NCBI GenBank assembly: GCA_964059195.1
Contig: CAXKWD010000008.1
Location: 44,383,502-44,447,501, forward strand
From: Ectobius pallidus
Taxonomy: Eukaryota; Arthropoda; Insecta; Blattodea; Ectobiidae
Length of the DNA: 64,000 nucleotides
Direction: 5' to 3'
Shown: positions 55,381 to 64,000 of the stretch, piece by piece
Layout: every line of letters starts with the position of its first letter
Numbering within the stretch: the first letter of the stretch is position 1
The notes under the pieces: generated by a model
Seen by the model: the letters and a program-made list of their open reading frames with translations, nothing else
What the model was told of the DNA's origin: nothing
Databases searched by the model: none
Translations under genes and position numbers: made by a program

Positions 55381-55388
55381 TAGGGAGG
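55381..55388 (+). promoter_or_regulatory. Gypsy-2 polypurine tract
   Basis: TAGGGAGG directly precedes the 3' LTR. Confidence 0.7.
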
Positions 55389-55678
55389 TGTTATGTATGT
55401 ATGTGGATTGTATTATATATGTAGTGTTATATTTTGTATGTGCGCTGAGTAGGCATTCATGTATTAACAAGGCCGTGACTCAGCCAATGAGAAGACGAGC
55501 TAGCTCCCGCCAACTATCTAAAGAGAGTTCATTCAATAATGGCGGATTGGACTGTTTGGTGTAAATGTACGTCTTAATTAAACCATTGAACTATGTTAAT
55601 TACTTAACATTGTGCCATCATTTCACCCGACCAACTTCCTAAGCGGATTGTGTATGTTGTCGAGGACAGTACATAACA
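55389..55678 (+). repeat. Gypsy-2 3' LTR
   Basis: 290 bp, one difference from the 5' LTR; followed by the duplication CTAAC. Confidence 0.95.
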
Positions 55679-56870
55679 CTAACCTAACCTAACTTAACAT
55701 AACTTAACTTCACATAACATAACATAACATAACCTTACCTACCCTAACCTAAAAAATCGTAAATTATTGCTTATAAAATGAGTTGGTTCCCCGAAAAGCT
55801 AACCTAACCTAACATAACGTAACTTAACATAACATAACATAACATAACCTAACCTAACCTTACCTAACCTAACCTATAACGTTTGTTATATTTCTAATTA
55901 ATTTGAAAATATCTTCTTTGTACACTGCATTCGCGATGAAAAACTAAATTATTTATACAAGTCATGCTTGAAAAACTGACAGAATATTATTTAAATCAAA
56001 AAAGTATTCACAAAAATGTCTAACTTGTGGTTAATTAGAAGAAAATTACTACCCCTGCAGTCACACTAATACGAAAAACAAAAATATTTTACACAACTTG
56101 TGATTAAAAACTGTATAGTATTGTTTAAGTGTAGATAATAACTTCACATAGCATAACATAACCTAACCTAACCTTACCTAACCTAACCTATAACGTTAGT
56201 AATATTTCTAATTTATATGAAAATATCTTCTTTGTACACTGCAGTCGCTATGAAAACTAAATTATTTATACAAGTCATGCTTGAAAGCTGACAGAATATT
56301 ATTTAAATCATTAAAGTATTCACAAAAATGTCTAACCTGTTGTTAATTAGAAGAAACTTACTACTCCTGCACTCACACTAATACGAAAGCAAAATTATTT
56401 TACACAACTTGTGATTAAAAGACTGTATAATATTATTTAAATGTAGAAAATATTACTAACTTGAACCTAATTATTTTGAAAATGTCTTCTTTCTACACTA
56501 CAGTCGCTATGAAAGCTAAATTATTTATACAAGTCAAGGTTGAAAACTGAGAAAATGTTATTTAAATCAGACATATATTTACAAAAATGCCTAACTTGTT
56601 GTTAATTAGAAGAAACTTACTATTTCGTTATTTTTTTGCCCAATGGTGAATAGTTTTGTGCATTTTTAGTCGGATTTGTGATTGTACATATACAAATTTT
56701 AGATTTGCAACTGTACATATACAAATTTTAGATTTGCAACAAATAGGTGCCTCTACCTATCACACTTCGAAATGACATCTCATTCATTACCTCTTTAACA
56801 GTTTGAAATATATTGGAATTTAAGAGCAAACATTATACCTCTAAAGATAATAAATACAATAGGTTTTGAA

Positions 56871-56903
<33 letters not shown>

Positions 56904-57770
56904 TTAAGATTCAAGATCCACATGTTTTAAAATTGTCAATACAGGATAGTTTATTTAAATGAATGCAGGTAAATTTAGGGACAACCCTGGGAGACATTTT
57001 TCCAAGGACTGTCCTCTAGAAATGAAACTTCTGGTAACCTTATCTTAATCTGTTATGTCATGTGTTGCAGTATTTAATTTTATACACCAGTAGAAATAAA
57101 ATATACAAAATAATAATTGGTAACTAATATCAACATGAAATTTACGCCATTCTTGTTCACAGTAAGACAGAATAAACAATATAAACTATGCAGTGTACTC
57201 CATGGATGTATTTTTTTCTGCAGATGTTTGAGATCTTCATCAACTCTCTAAATATAACAGAACATTCAAGTACCGGTACTATGTCAGTCACGCCTTTGCT
57301 TAGCTACATAGGTGTGCAACCAGGTGTCTTGCATATCTAATGCCTGTTACATTCAGATTGAAACTATGGCTCTACTTTGTAACTTCTGCCTGATCTACAC
57401 TTTCTGAATATAACAGGAAACTTTAAGTGTATTCCATAGTTAGCTGTATTTTTACAGGTGACTTATATTCAGTTCGAGGCTCCAGTTGACTTTGCATTAG
57501 TTTAGTTTATTTATTTTGTTTTGCGTTTGGTTTATATGACAAGGTATGCAACCAAGTGTTTTACATACCTCGTGATGCTTGTTATATTCAGATCGACTCT
57601 CCAGTTCTGCTTGGTAACTTCAGCCTGATCTTCACTCTCTAAATATAACAGAACACTCGAGTACTTCGTCACACACGTTAGCAGTAAAACAAAACAATGA
57701 TAAAGTCTGGAATGTTATCACCTGTTTATATACGGATCACCATTACTCGCTAACGGTAAAAGGTGAACTC
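55679..57770. repeat. Right arm of C, inner part (mirror of the left arm)
   Basis: Pentamer arrays, three mirrored tandem units (to about 56,640), unique AT-rich DNA, and the block ending near 57,740 that mirrors 47,935-48,130. A short local duplication (TGTACATATACAAATTTTAG) occurs twice at about 56,684-56,735. No gene. Confidence 0.8.
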
Positions 57771-59104
57771 TCTCTGACGAATTGATACAGGACATTAGAT
57801 TTTAATTCAGGTCAACGAATAATGGTTATCAGTATATAAACAGGTGAACACATCCCAGACTTTAATCATTGTTTTTGTTTTACTACTAACGTGTGATTGT
57901 AAACAGGTGTTTAACATACCTCGTGATGCCTCTTATATTCAGATGGACGCTCTGTTTCTGCTTGGTGACTCAGCCTTATCTTCACTCTCTAAATATAGCA
58001 GAACACTCGAGTACTATGTCACACACATTAGCAGTAAAACAAAACAATGATAATGTCTGGGATGTTTCACCAGTTTATATACTGATCACCATTACTCGCT
58101 AACGGTAAAAGGTGAACGACTCTGATCTGACGAATTGTACAGGACATTAGATTTTAATTCAGGTCAACGAATAATGGTTATCAGTATATAAACAGGTGAA
58201 CACATCCCAGACTTTCACCAGTTTATATACTGATCACCATTACTCGCTAACGGTAAAAGGTGAACGACTCTCTCTGACGAATTGTACAGGACATTAGATT
58301 TTAATTCAGGTCAACGAATAATGGTTATCAGTATATAAACAGGTGAACACATCCCAGACTTTAATCATTGTTTTGTTTTACTACTAACGTGTGAATGTAA
58401 ACAGGTGTTTAACATATCCTGTGATGCCTCTTATATTCAGAATGACACTCTGTTTCTCCATGGTAACTTCTGTCTGATCTACACTCTCTAAATATAACAG
58501 GAAACTATAAGTTTGTTCCATATTTGGTGCATTCTTATAGCTGCCTGTTATATTTAGATGAGGCTCCAGTTGACTTCGCATTAGTTTAGGTTATTTATTT
58601 TGTTTTATTTGACTTGTTGCTGAAAGAAGAGAAAGTCCCTCCATATGAAGACTCAGAAGAGGATGTGAAGTTTGCATCTCAGTTTGAATGTAAGTAATCT
58701 TTATATTATGTGTGAAAAGTGAGTTTAGTAGCACACATATACAGTTCCTTGAGTAAGTTATATTATAATTATATTAACATACATGCTTTACATGTGTCTT
58801 ATCAAGTGAAAATAGCACAATTAAAAAGAAGTGTTAATTTATTACCACCACCACCAAGTCTGGGTTTTGTTGTTAAAATGATTCATACAAACCCAGTAAC
58901 AATGAGCCAGAGGCGTCTGGTGACACCCGTCCTCTTCGAGGCTTAATGCAGCTTATTTCTTGGTGTTTATACAAGATTTAAGCTGGGGGACTGGATGCAG
59001 TATTAGTCGTTTCAACTTAGAAGAGGCTGTAGATGTCCCTTGGAGACAAATTATAAATGAATGCTTGGTCATTGAAATGGATAAATTGTATGCTGAATGT
59101 TGGA

Positions 59105-59437
59105 AATGATGGTCATTTGACACAAATTGACAGTACAAAATTGTTAGGCCTACAAGTAGATAAATCTTTTAGCTGGAAAGAGCACATTGAATATATCTAA
59201 CCGAAAATGACCTCTGCATTTTATGTAATAAAGTCTACAATAAATCTTTGTGGAGTTACAGTATTTTCATTCAATAATGAAATGTTGTCTAATATTTTGA
59301 ACATATTTCATTGTCGGTAGTAACATGTTTTCTTTTACAGAAGAAAACCATTTTAAAACAAAGGCTGGTGCTTACAAATGAGACTCTTGTACACCTTTAT
59401 TTAAGAAAATTGAAATCTTAAACCTCCCTTGCGAAAA
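59105..59437 (+). pseudogene. Non-LTR reverse transcriptase C-terminal relic
   Basis: TKLLGLQVDKSFSWKEHIEY is the thumb-region motif of Jockey/CR1-group reverse transcriptases. One stop follows and then FYVIKSTINLCG; another piece (LVLTNETLVHLYL) lies up to the mariner end at 59,440. It is a short 3' fragment without a catalytic core. Confidence 0.6.
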
Positions 59438-59439
59438 TA

Positions 59440-59735
59440 CGAGGCGCATCCATAAAGTAAGTTTCCCCTGGGGCTGTTTACAGAAACGAAACACATTTTC
59501 GTAGACATACATATTCCAACAGATACAGCAAGTATTCAGGTATTATTCTGCACATTCGCCACTGGAATTGAAACATTTGTCATACCATGGAACCAACTTT
59601 TGAATATCTGTGTCTTTCAAGTTTGACGATAGGGATTTGAACAACTGTGTGACAAACATCTCTTCCTCTCTCTCTCTCTGTCATTCCCTGTCATTTCGTG
59701 AGGTGTAGGGAAAAGATGGAAATCACTGAGAGCGA
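59440..59735 (-). mobile_element. Mariner 3'-end fragment, truncated
   Basis: Begins after TA with CGAGGCGCATCCATAAAGTA, the same terminal repeat as at 11,632. The sequence parallels the left arm of the 11.6-kb palindrome (GAAACATTTGTCATACCATG region, then ATGGAAATCACTG) and breaks off near 59,735. Only one arm is present. Confidence 0.75.
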
Positions 59736-59739
59736 CAAA

Positions 59740-60521
59740 TATCAATAAAGGGGACAGACATTGTTACACATCGCTATGAAAGAGAGAGATTGATGATAAG
59801 TCTATAACAAGGAGAAATGAGTGAATGTAATGTTTAAAAAATAACCAATTAATTGCATATAAGAGTACAGTAATAGGTTATTATTATTATTGTTTATGAG
59901 GGAAAACTTATATTTAATTTTACAAAGTAGATGTTATGTTTTACGAGACATGTTGAATCCTGTCTATGCGTCATAGCTTTAAAAGTTTATTCCGATCATC
60001 GAAGAAGGTGAATGACTCTCTCTCTCTCTCTCTCTCTCTCTGTAAGAGACCTGTTGAATCATGTCTAGACTTAATTCCAGGTATCGAGTAACGGAAAAAG
60101 ATGTATGACCTTCTTGATATCAATCCGGATGTCTGTGGTAGACGTGATGAATCATGTCTATGACTCATGGAGAGAAGAAGTTATTTCCGAACACTCGCTA
60201 ACGGTAAAAGTTGAACGACTCTCTGACGAATTGATACAGGACATTAGATTTTAATTCAGGTCAACGAGTAATGGTGACAACATCACATACTTTATCATTG
60301 TTTTGTTTTACTGCTAACGTGTGAGTGCCAAGACCAACATCATCATCATATTTTCCTCAAAGTACTTCTACAAACTGTTTCATGGTAAGACGAAAAAATA
60401 TTTCATTTTATTATTATTATTAATATCATTACATTATGTTAACTTCACTTCTGAAAATCAATTAATATTAACTTCATTTCTGAAAATCAATTAAAATTCA
60501 CGAACACTTTCTAGGCTAACA

Positions 60522-60561
<40 letters not shown>

Positions 60562-60669
60562 CTTAGTATTTTTTCTGGTTTATTTACAGATGTCTCAAAA
60601 TATAGTAGAGAAATTTAGTAACAAAAAAAAATAATTAATTTTAAAAATCATTAGCACTTCCTAGGCTAT

Positions 60670-60702
<33 letters not shown>

Positions 60703-60802
60703 CTTATTAATAATATCGATACATTATGCTAACTTCACTTCTGAAAATCACTTAGTAACAAAAAAATGAATATTGAAAATCACCAGCAGTACCTAGGCTG
60801 TC

Positions 60803-60857
<55 letters not shown>

Positions 60858-61985
60858 CATTTTTTTATTATTAACCTATTTATATGAGCTAGGTTTATGA
60901 CACTAGATCGTGACTTAATTTAAAAAGCTTCATATTTCCGGCAATTCTATATCAGTAGACTTCCGATAACTGTACTCTGTTTAGTAATAAGGAGAAAATA
61001 GAATATCAAGCAAACAATCAATAAGACAGTTCCAGATGAAAATGACTAAGCAGCGTGTTGTTAGGGAGTAGACACTAACGGTAAAAACAGATAACGCATC
61101 TTGCTACAAGGTCCCGAAATAAATACATACATTGATTATGCGGATGTGATTGCAAGTTGCGCCTAACGGTTACACTTGTATTTCAAGAAACCATTACCTT
61201 AGAGATGATGTGATAAAGTATGAGGGACAACATTCCGTTACTAAAGTTAATTCTGTCTTGCAGATATTCATCATGCGTCAGTTGAGTTCTCAGAAAGCTA
61301 AATGTTTTCCAAACCTGTGTAAATGAAGTGAAATCATTGGGGTAACATTATTTAACCTTTTCCGAAAACATTTTTTATTTTCCCCATAGAACATAGTTTT
61401 AAAATTAATTAATTAATTAATTAATGTTAATTCTATAAACAGACTACTAACCCTTAATTATTTATCGAGAAAACGAGACAATATTATGAACAATTTAAAA
61501 TATAAGCTATCAGCAAGGGGAATAATATTTATTCTTAAGGGTAATTAAATATTTATATTTTTTCTTTAACTTATTTCGAAAATGATGTAGCCCTTTACAA
61601 AAAAAAATAGAACAAGTTAACTTGTCTTTATCAATATTACTTTTATTGAAGAAAAGTTTAAACAACACCGGGCTAAGATTTTAAAACAGTCTTATATTCA
61701 GTACAACAACCAAGGTCTGGTCATCCTGTAGAACATTACAGTGTTATTTTTTTTTTATATAAACTTGAGAGGAGGACAGGACAAACATGAACAATTTTTT
61801 TTTTCAGTGATAATATTAATGTTTCTTAATGTACAAATAAGTAAATGAATATCCAAGATCTATTCCTAATGTAATACGTTTGTAATTATTTACAAAAATG
61901 AGACATTCGTATTAATATAGTAATAATGTGCCATTTTTCAATACACCTAAAATCCATCCTCAAAGATCCTTACAATTTCATATTA
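59740..61985. other. Right arm of C, extra segment: simple repeats, no gene
   Basis: Contains (TC)n near 60,016-60,041, several (ATT)n tracts (60,521-60,559, 60,671-60,700, 60,804-60,857), AATT repeats near 61,406-61,422 and AT-rich DNA. No coding motif. Confidence 0.55.
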
Positions 61986-61988
61986 TTA

Positions 61989-62051
61989 GAAAGAAATGAA
62001 GAAAAGAAAGAAAGAAGGAAAGAAGGAAAGAAAGAAGGAAAGAAAGAAGGA

Positions 62052-62083
<32 letters not shown>

Positions 62084-62108
62084 AGGAAAGAAAGAAAGAA
62101 GGAAAGAG
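61989..62108. repeat. (GAAA/GGAA)n tract
   Basis: Long purine tract of GAAA with GGAA variants next to the GTA/GTG run. The left arm lacks it. Confidence 0.9.
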
Positions 62109-62127
62109 ATGATAATAATAACTATAC

Positions 62128-62370
62128 ATTAGTAGTAGTAGTAGTGGTAGTAGTAGTGTTGAGGGTGATGGTAGCGGTAATGGTGGTGGTAGTAGTATTA
62201 GTAGTGGTGGTAGTGGTGTTAGTGGTGATGATGGTGGTGGTATTGGTGGTGGTGATGATGGTGGTAGTGGTGATGGTGATGGTGGTGGTAGTGGTGTTGG
62301 TATTCGTATTAGTAGCAGTGGTAGTAGTTGTAGTAGTAGTAGTGGTGGTAATAGTGGTAGTAGTAGTATT
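62128..62370. repeat. GTA/GTG trinucleotide repeat, right arm of C
   Basis: Inverse of 47,757-47,905 and somewhat longer. It is followed by the mirrored AATTTCGACTTA units. Confidence 0.85.
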
Positions 62371-62714
62371 TCAAAATTCAAATATTCCCACCAATATTTT
62401 ACACGGCACTGTTTTGCATTAAATATATAATTCGACTTTCAAAAAGCTTTAACGCAGCAAAATTTAAATATTACCCCCATTTTGAATTTTTCAAACACCC
62501 CGCCATAAAATTTCGACTTAGCTCACTTCTGCATTAAAAATAAAATTTGGACTTAAACCACTCTTGCATTTTTTAATTTTGAATTTGGCGCTAGCCGCCA
62601 TTTTGAATGTTCAAATATCCCGCCATAAAATTTCGACTTACCTCACTTTTGCATTAAATACAAAATTTCGACTTAGCACACTCTAGCATTTACGAAATTT
62701 GAATTTCCCTCCAG

Positions 62715-62832
62715 CCGACATCTTGTTCCGGAACAGGAAGTGCCGCCATCTTGTTCCGGAACCGGAAGTGCCGCCATCTTGTTCCGGAACCGGAAGTGAC
62801 GTCATCCAAGATGGCGACCGGAAGTGACGTCC
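62715..62832. promoter_or_regulatory. CRE-ETS-YY1-like site cluster, right arm of C
   Basis: Mirror of 47,295-47,395. CCGCCATCTT (YY1-type, reverse) and CCGGAAGTG (ETS-type) alternate in three units, ending in GGAAGTGACGTCA with a perfect CRE at 62,797-62,804. A further CCGGAAGTGACGTCC lies at 62,818-62,832. Confidence 0.7.
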
Positions 62833-62895
62833 ATAAGCCCCCCATACTACTCTTTACCTAGGTAATCTGAATACCGAGGTTGGTGCACTCGGCCA

Positions 62896-63232
62896 TAAGA
62901 CGTAAAACAATTTGTAATTTCAATCCTTAAGGTAGAGAGTTATGGGAGTTTTAAAAAAGCTGGAAAATAGTAATTTATTTAAATGCTTATGGTAGAGAAC
63001 GTTCTGTGAGTTTTTCAAAATTTAGAATAAGACGAGAGAAAATGACAATTTTTTTTATAAAGGTAGAGAAAGTAGCGTGTGTGCTCTAAGAGCGGCTGAA
63101 CACATGCTTGTGTTGAGGATCTAACATTCGAATTTGGTGCCATGATGCAAGAAGTACGCCACAGCCCAGTGCTGCCGAACAGTCTTAGCGGCTCCTCACC
63201 GTTTTTCCCTAGACACAAGTGTTAGTTTCTAG
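62896..63232. repeat. Right arm of element A, outer piece
   Basis: Inverted copy of 33,050-33,385, resuming at TAAGACGT right after element B. Similarity ends near 63,232. Confidence 0.8.
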
Positions 63233-63530
63233 TATTCTTAGCGGGCGGAACACTTCGCCTCATCTCATAACATACAACGTCACAATGGTGTAGTTTCCTC
63301 GTTACACAACAAAGCCGGAAGCCAGAAGCCTGCTGTCAAAGTGCACGTGATTCTCGACTACTTGTAACTTAAACAAAAGGAGTCTGTAAACTACAATTGA
63401 TGTACGCTGTGCCTCAGCGATACTTGCTCATGTCATGTGAAATCACACAATAATAGTGTCAAATTCTATGCTTCGCATACATACAATACTGCTACAATAT
63501 AGTGCATTATATTCTACGCTTCGCATATAT
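63233..63530. other. Spacer, no gene recognised
   Basis: Contains CTATGCTTCGCATACATA and CTACGCTTCGCATATAT about 60 bp apart, a short imperfect direct repeat just before the hAT end. Confidence 0.5.
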
Positions 63531-64000
63531 CAGTGGCGTGCCGTCCATGGAAGCAATGGAAGCAATGCTTCCTCTAGTTAATGCGAAAATAAGAATTTAT
63601 TTTATAAAGTAAATTTAAATAACAAGGAATATAATATTTTATTATTCTGAAACTTTCATTCGCCGGAAGCAAATTTTACTCGCTACGATTTCGTCACACC
63701 GTGGAAGTCTGAATTGTGGGCCGTGGCCCGACTTGTTCCACTCCTCCTGAGGTTATGAAGGGATGAAGCGATTGCTTCGTGTATTTTCGTAAAATCGCCG
63801 AACGAGGGACAGGGCGGTTTGAATTTGCAGTTTCCCGCCGAGCCGCGTGTCAAAATATTAAAGCATTGAAAAGGCTTTTTTTTATAAAAATAATTTGAAA
63901 CAATAGTTTTTTACATATTCTGATGTGCCCTATGTTGTGTTGTAAAACCGTAAGGTTATTTTAGCAAGTGTCAAGATACTTGTTTGCCCTCAAAATCGTC
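63531..64000 (+). mobile_element. Left end of a hAT element running out of the window
   Basis: CAGTGGCGTGCCGTCCATGG is a hAT-type terminus, sharing CAGTGGCGT with the element at 15,223. The preceding 8 bp, GCATATAT, would be the target duplication. No transposase motif appears before the window ends. Confidence 0.55.

Larger units (their letters stand above)
50519..55678 (+). mobile_element. Gypsy-2: K02A2.6-like LTR retrotransposon
   Basis: Two 290-bp LTRs (TGTTATGTATG...GTACATAACA) differ at a single position seen by eye (G near 50,645, T in the second). A perfect 5-bp duplication CTAAC lies at 50,514-50,518 and 55,679-55,683. It holds gag-protease and pol but no env. Two frame breaks at A-runs split the coding part. 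The target is the pentamer-rich right arm of foldback C, so gypsy-2 came later than C. Confidence 0.95.
57750..60330. repeat. Dispersed tandem units in the extra segment of the right arm
   Basis: TAACGGTAAAAGGTGAAC followed by GACGAATTG.TACAGGACATT and TTCAGGTCAACGA starts at about 57,751, 58,100, 58,248 and 60,199, with partial copies between. The same unit's end (ACTTTAATCATTGTTTTGTT, CTAACGTGTG) is also the block mirrored in the left arm. Confidence 0.75.
47261..62851. mobile_element. Foldback C: giant palindrome with promoter-like ends
   Basis: AGTAGTATGG at 47,261-47,270 is mirrored by CCATACTACT at 62,842-62,851. Inward, the arms match through the site clusters, the GTC/GTA simple repeats (47,757-47,905 and 62,128-62,370), the block at 47,935-48,130 (mirror 57,540-57,740), the tandem units (49,030-49,870; mirror 55,850-56,640) and the pentamer arrays, with the centre near 50,243. 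The left arm is about 3 kb. The right arm holds an extra segment of about 4.3 kb (57,770-62,120) and gypsy-2. No coding region of its own was found. Confidence 0.85.
36650..62895. mobile_element. Element B: 26-kb composite with 15-bp terminal inverted repeats
   Basis: TGGCCGAGTGCACCA at 36,650-36,664 is mirrored perfectly at 62,881-62,895. The flanks are CAA and TAA, and the intact arm of A reads TTAAGACG at the same place, so the target duplication is a 3-bp TAA with one change. A TWA duplication fits PIF/Harbinger-type elements, but no transposase was found. Inside lie a gypsy errantivirus (37,519-47,109), foldback C (47,261-62,851) and a second gypsy within C. Without the two gypsies B would be about 11.5 kb. 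Confidence 0.75.
33050..63232. mobile_element. Element A: outer inverted-repeat element split by element B
   Basis: Left arm 33,050-33,715 is mirrored in two pieces: 36,310-36,649 and 62,896-63,232. The pieces join exactly where element B sits. Outer ends share ACTTGTGTCTA.GGAAAAACG; inner ends share CATACCTGGGAACTCTTGCATGA-type sequence. Without B the element would be about 3.9 kb with arms of about 660 bp and a 2.6-kb non-coding middle. No transposase was found, so it is non-autonomous. The family is unknown. Confidence 0.8.

Noticed and set aside
61926..62132. Lysine/glutamate-rich frame
   Set aside because: Artefact of the GAAA/GGAA tract.
33050..63232. Polinton/Maverick or other giant virus-like element
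   Set aside because: No DNA polymerase B, capsid, ATPase or own integrase was seen outside the two gypsy elements, and the target duplication of B is 3 bp, not 6.

Overview
The window is a stretch of an insect-like genome that consists mostly of transposable elements, with part of one host gene between them. Evidence for an arthropod, probably an insect, is the mix of BEL/Pao, errantivirus-type Ty3/gypsy with env, mariner, hAT, CR1/Jockey/RTE and Penelope-like elements, the TTAGG-like pentamer arrays, and a host TMEM117 homologue. The species cannot be named. There is no bacterial operon, CRISPR array, rRNA or convincing tRNA.

Layout. 1-122: 3' end of a non-LTR element. 3.2-8.3 kb: decayed BEL/Pao element. 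9.3-11.4 kb: hAT element with perfect 8-bp target duplication and a broken CGGBP1-like transposase. 11.6-12.3 kb: mariner snap-back palindrome. 12.9-14.6 kb: 5'-truncated RTE-like LINE. 15.2-16.5 kb: non-autonomous hAT. 16.6-24.0 kb: non-LTR relics invaded by three families of Penelope-like element (PLE), each with a GIY-YIG domain and a hammerhead-ribozyme-like motif. Two of the three are head-to-head inverted dimers. 24.3-29.0 kb: near full-length CR1-type LINE with an esterase ORF1.

Host gene. Two minus-strand exons, 29,809-30,936 (start codon, 376 codons, good splice donor) and 19,609-19,933 (acceptor, TMEM117 signature, donor), are phase-compatible. They probably belong to one TMEM117-like gene whose roughly 10-kb intron holds the CR1, Jockey and PLE2/PLE3 insertions.

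33-63 kb is a nest. Outer element A (arms about 33,050-33,715 and 36,310-36,649 plus 62,896-63,232) is interrupted in its right arm by element B (36,650-62,895; 15-bp perfect terminal inverted repeats, TAA-type duplication). B holds an errantivirus-like gypsy with broken env (37,519-47,109) and a large foldback palindrome C (47,261-62,851). C is split by a second gypsy element (50,519-55,678). The ends of C carry mirrored CRE, ETS and YY1-like site clusters, and its core carries TTAGG-like pentamer arrays. A further hAT end begins at 63,531 and runs out of the window.

The best candidates for new biology are the PLE inverted dimers bounded by ribozyme motifs, the promoter-like modules at both ends of foldback C, and the A/B/C nest itself.
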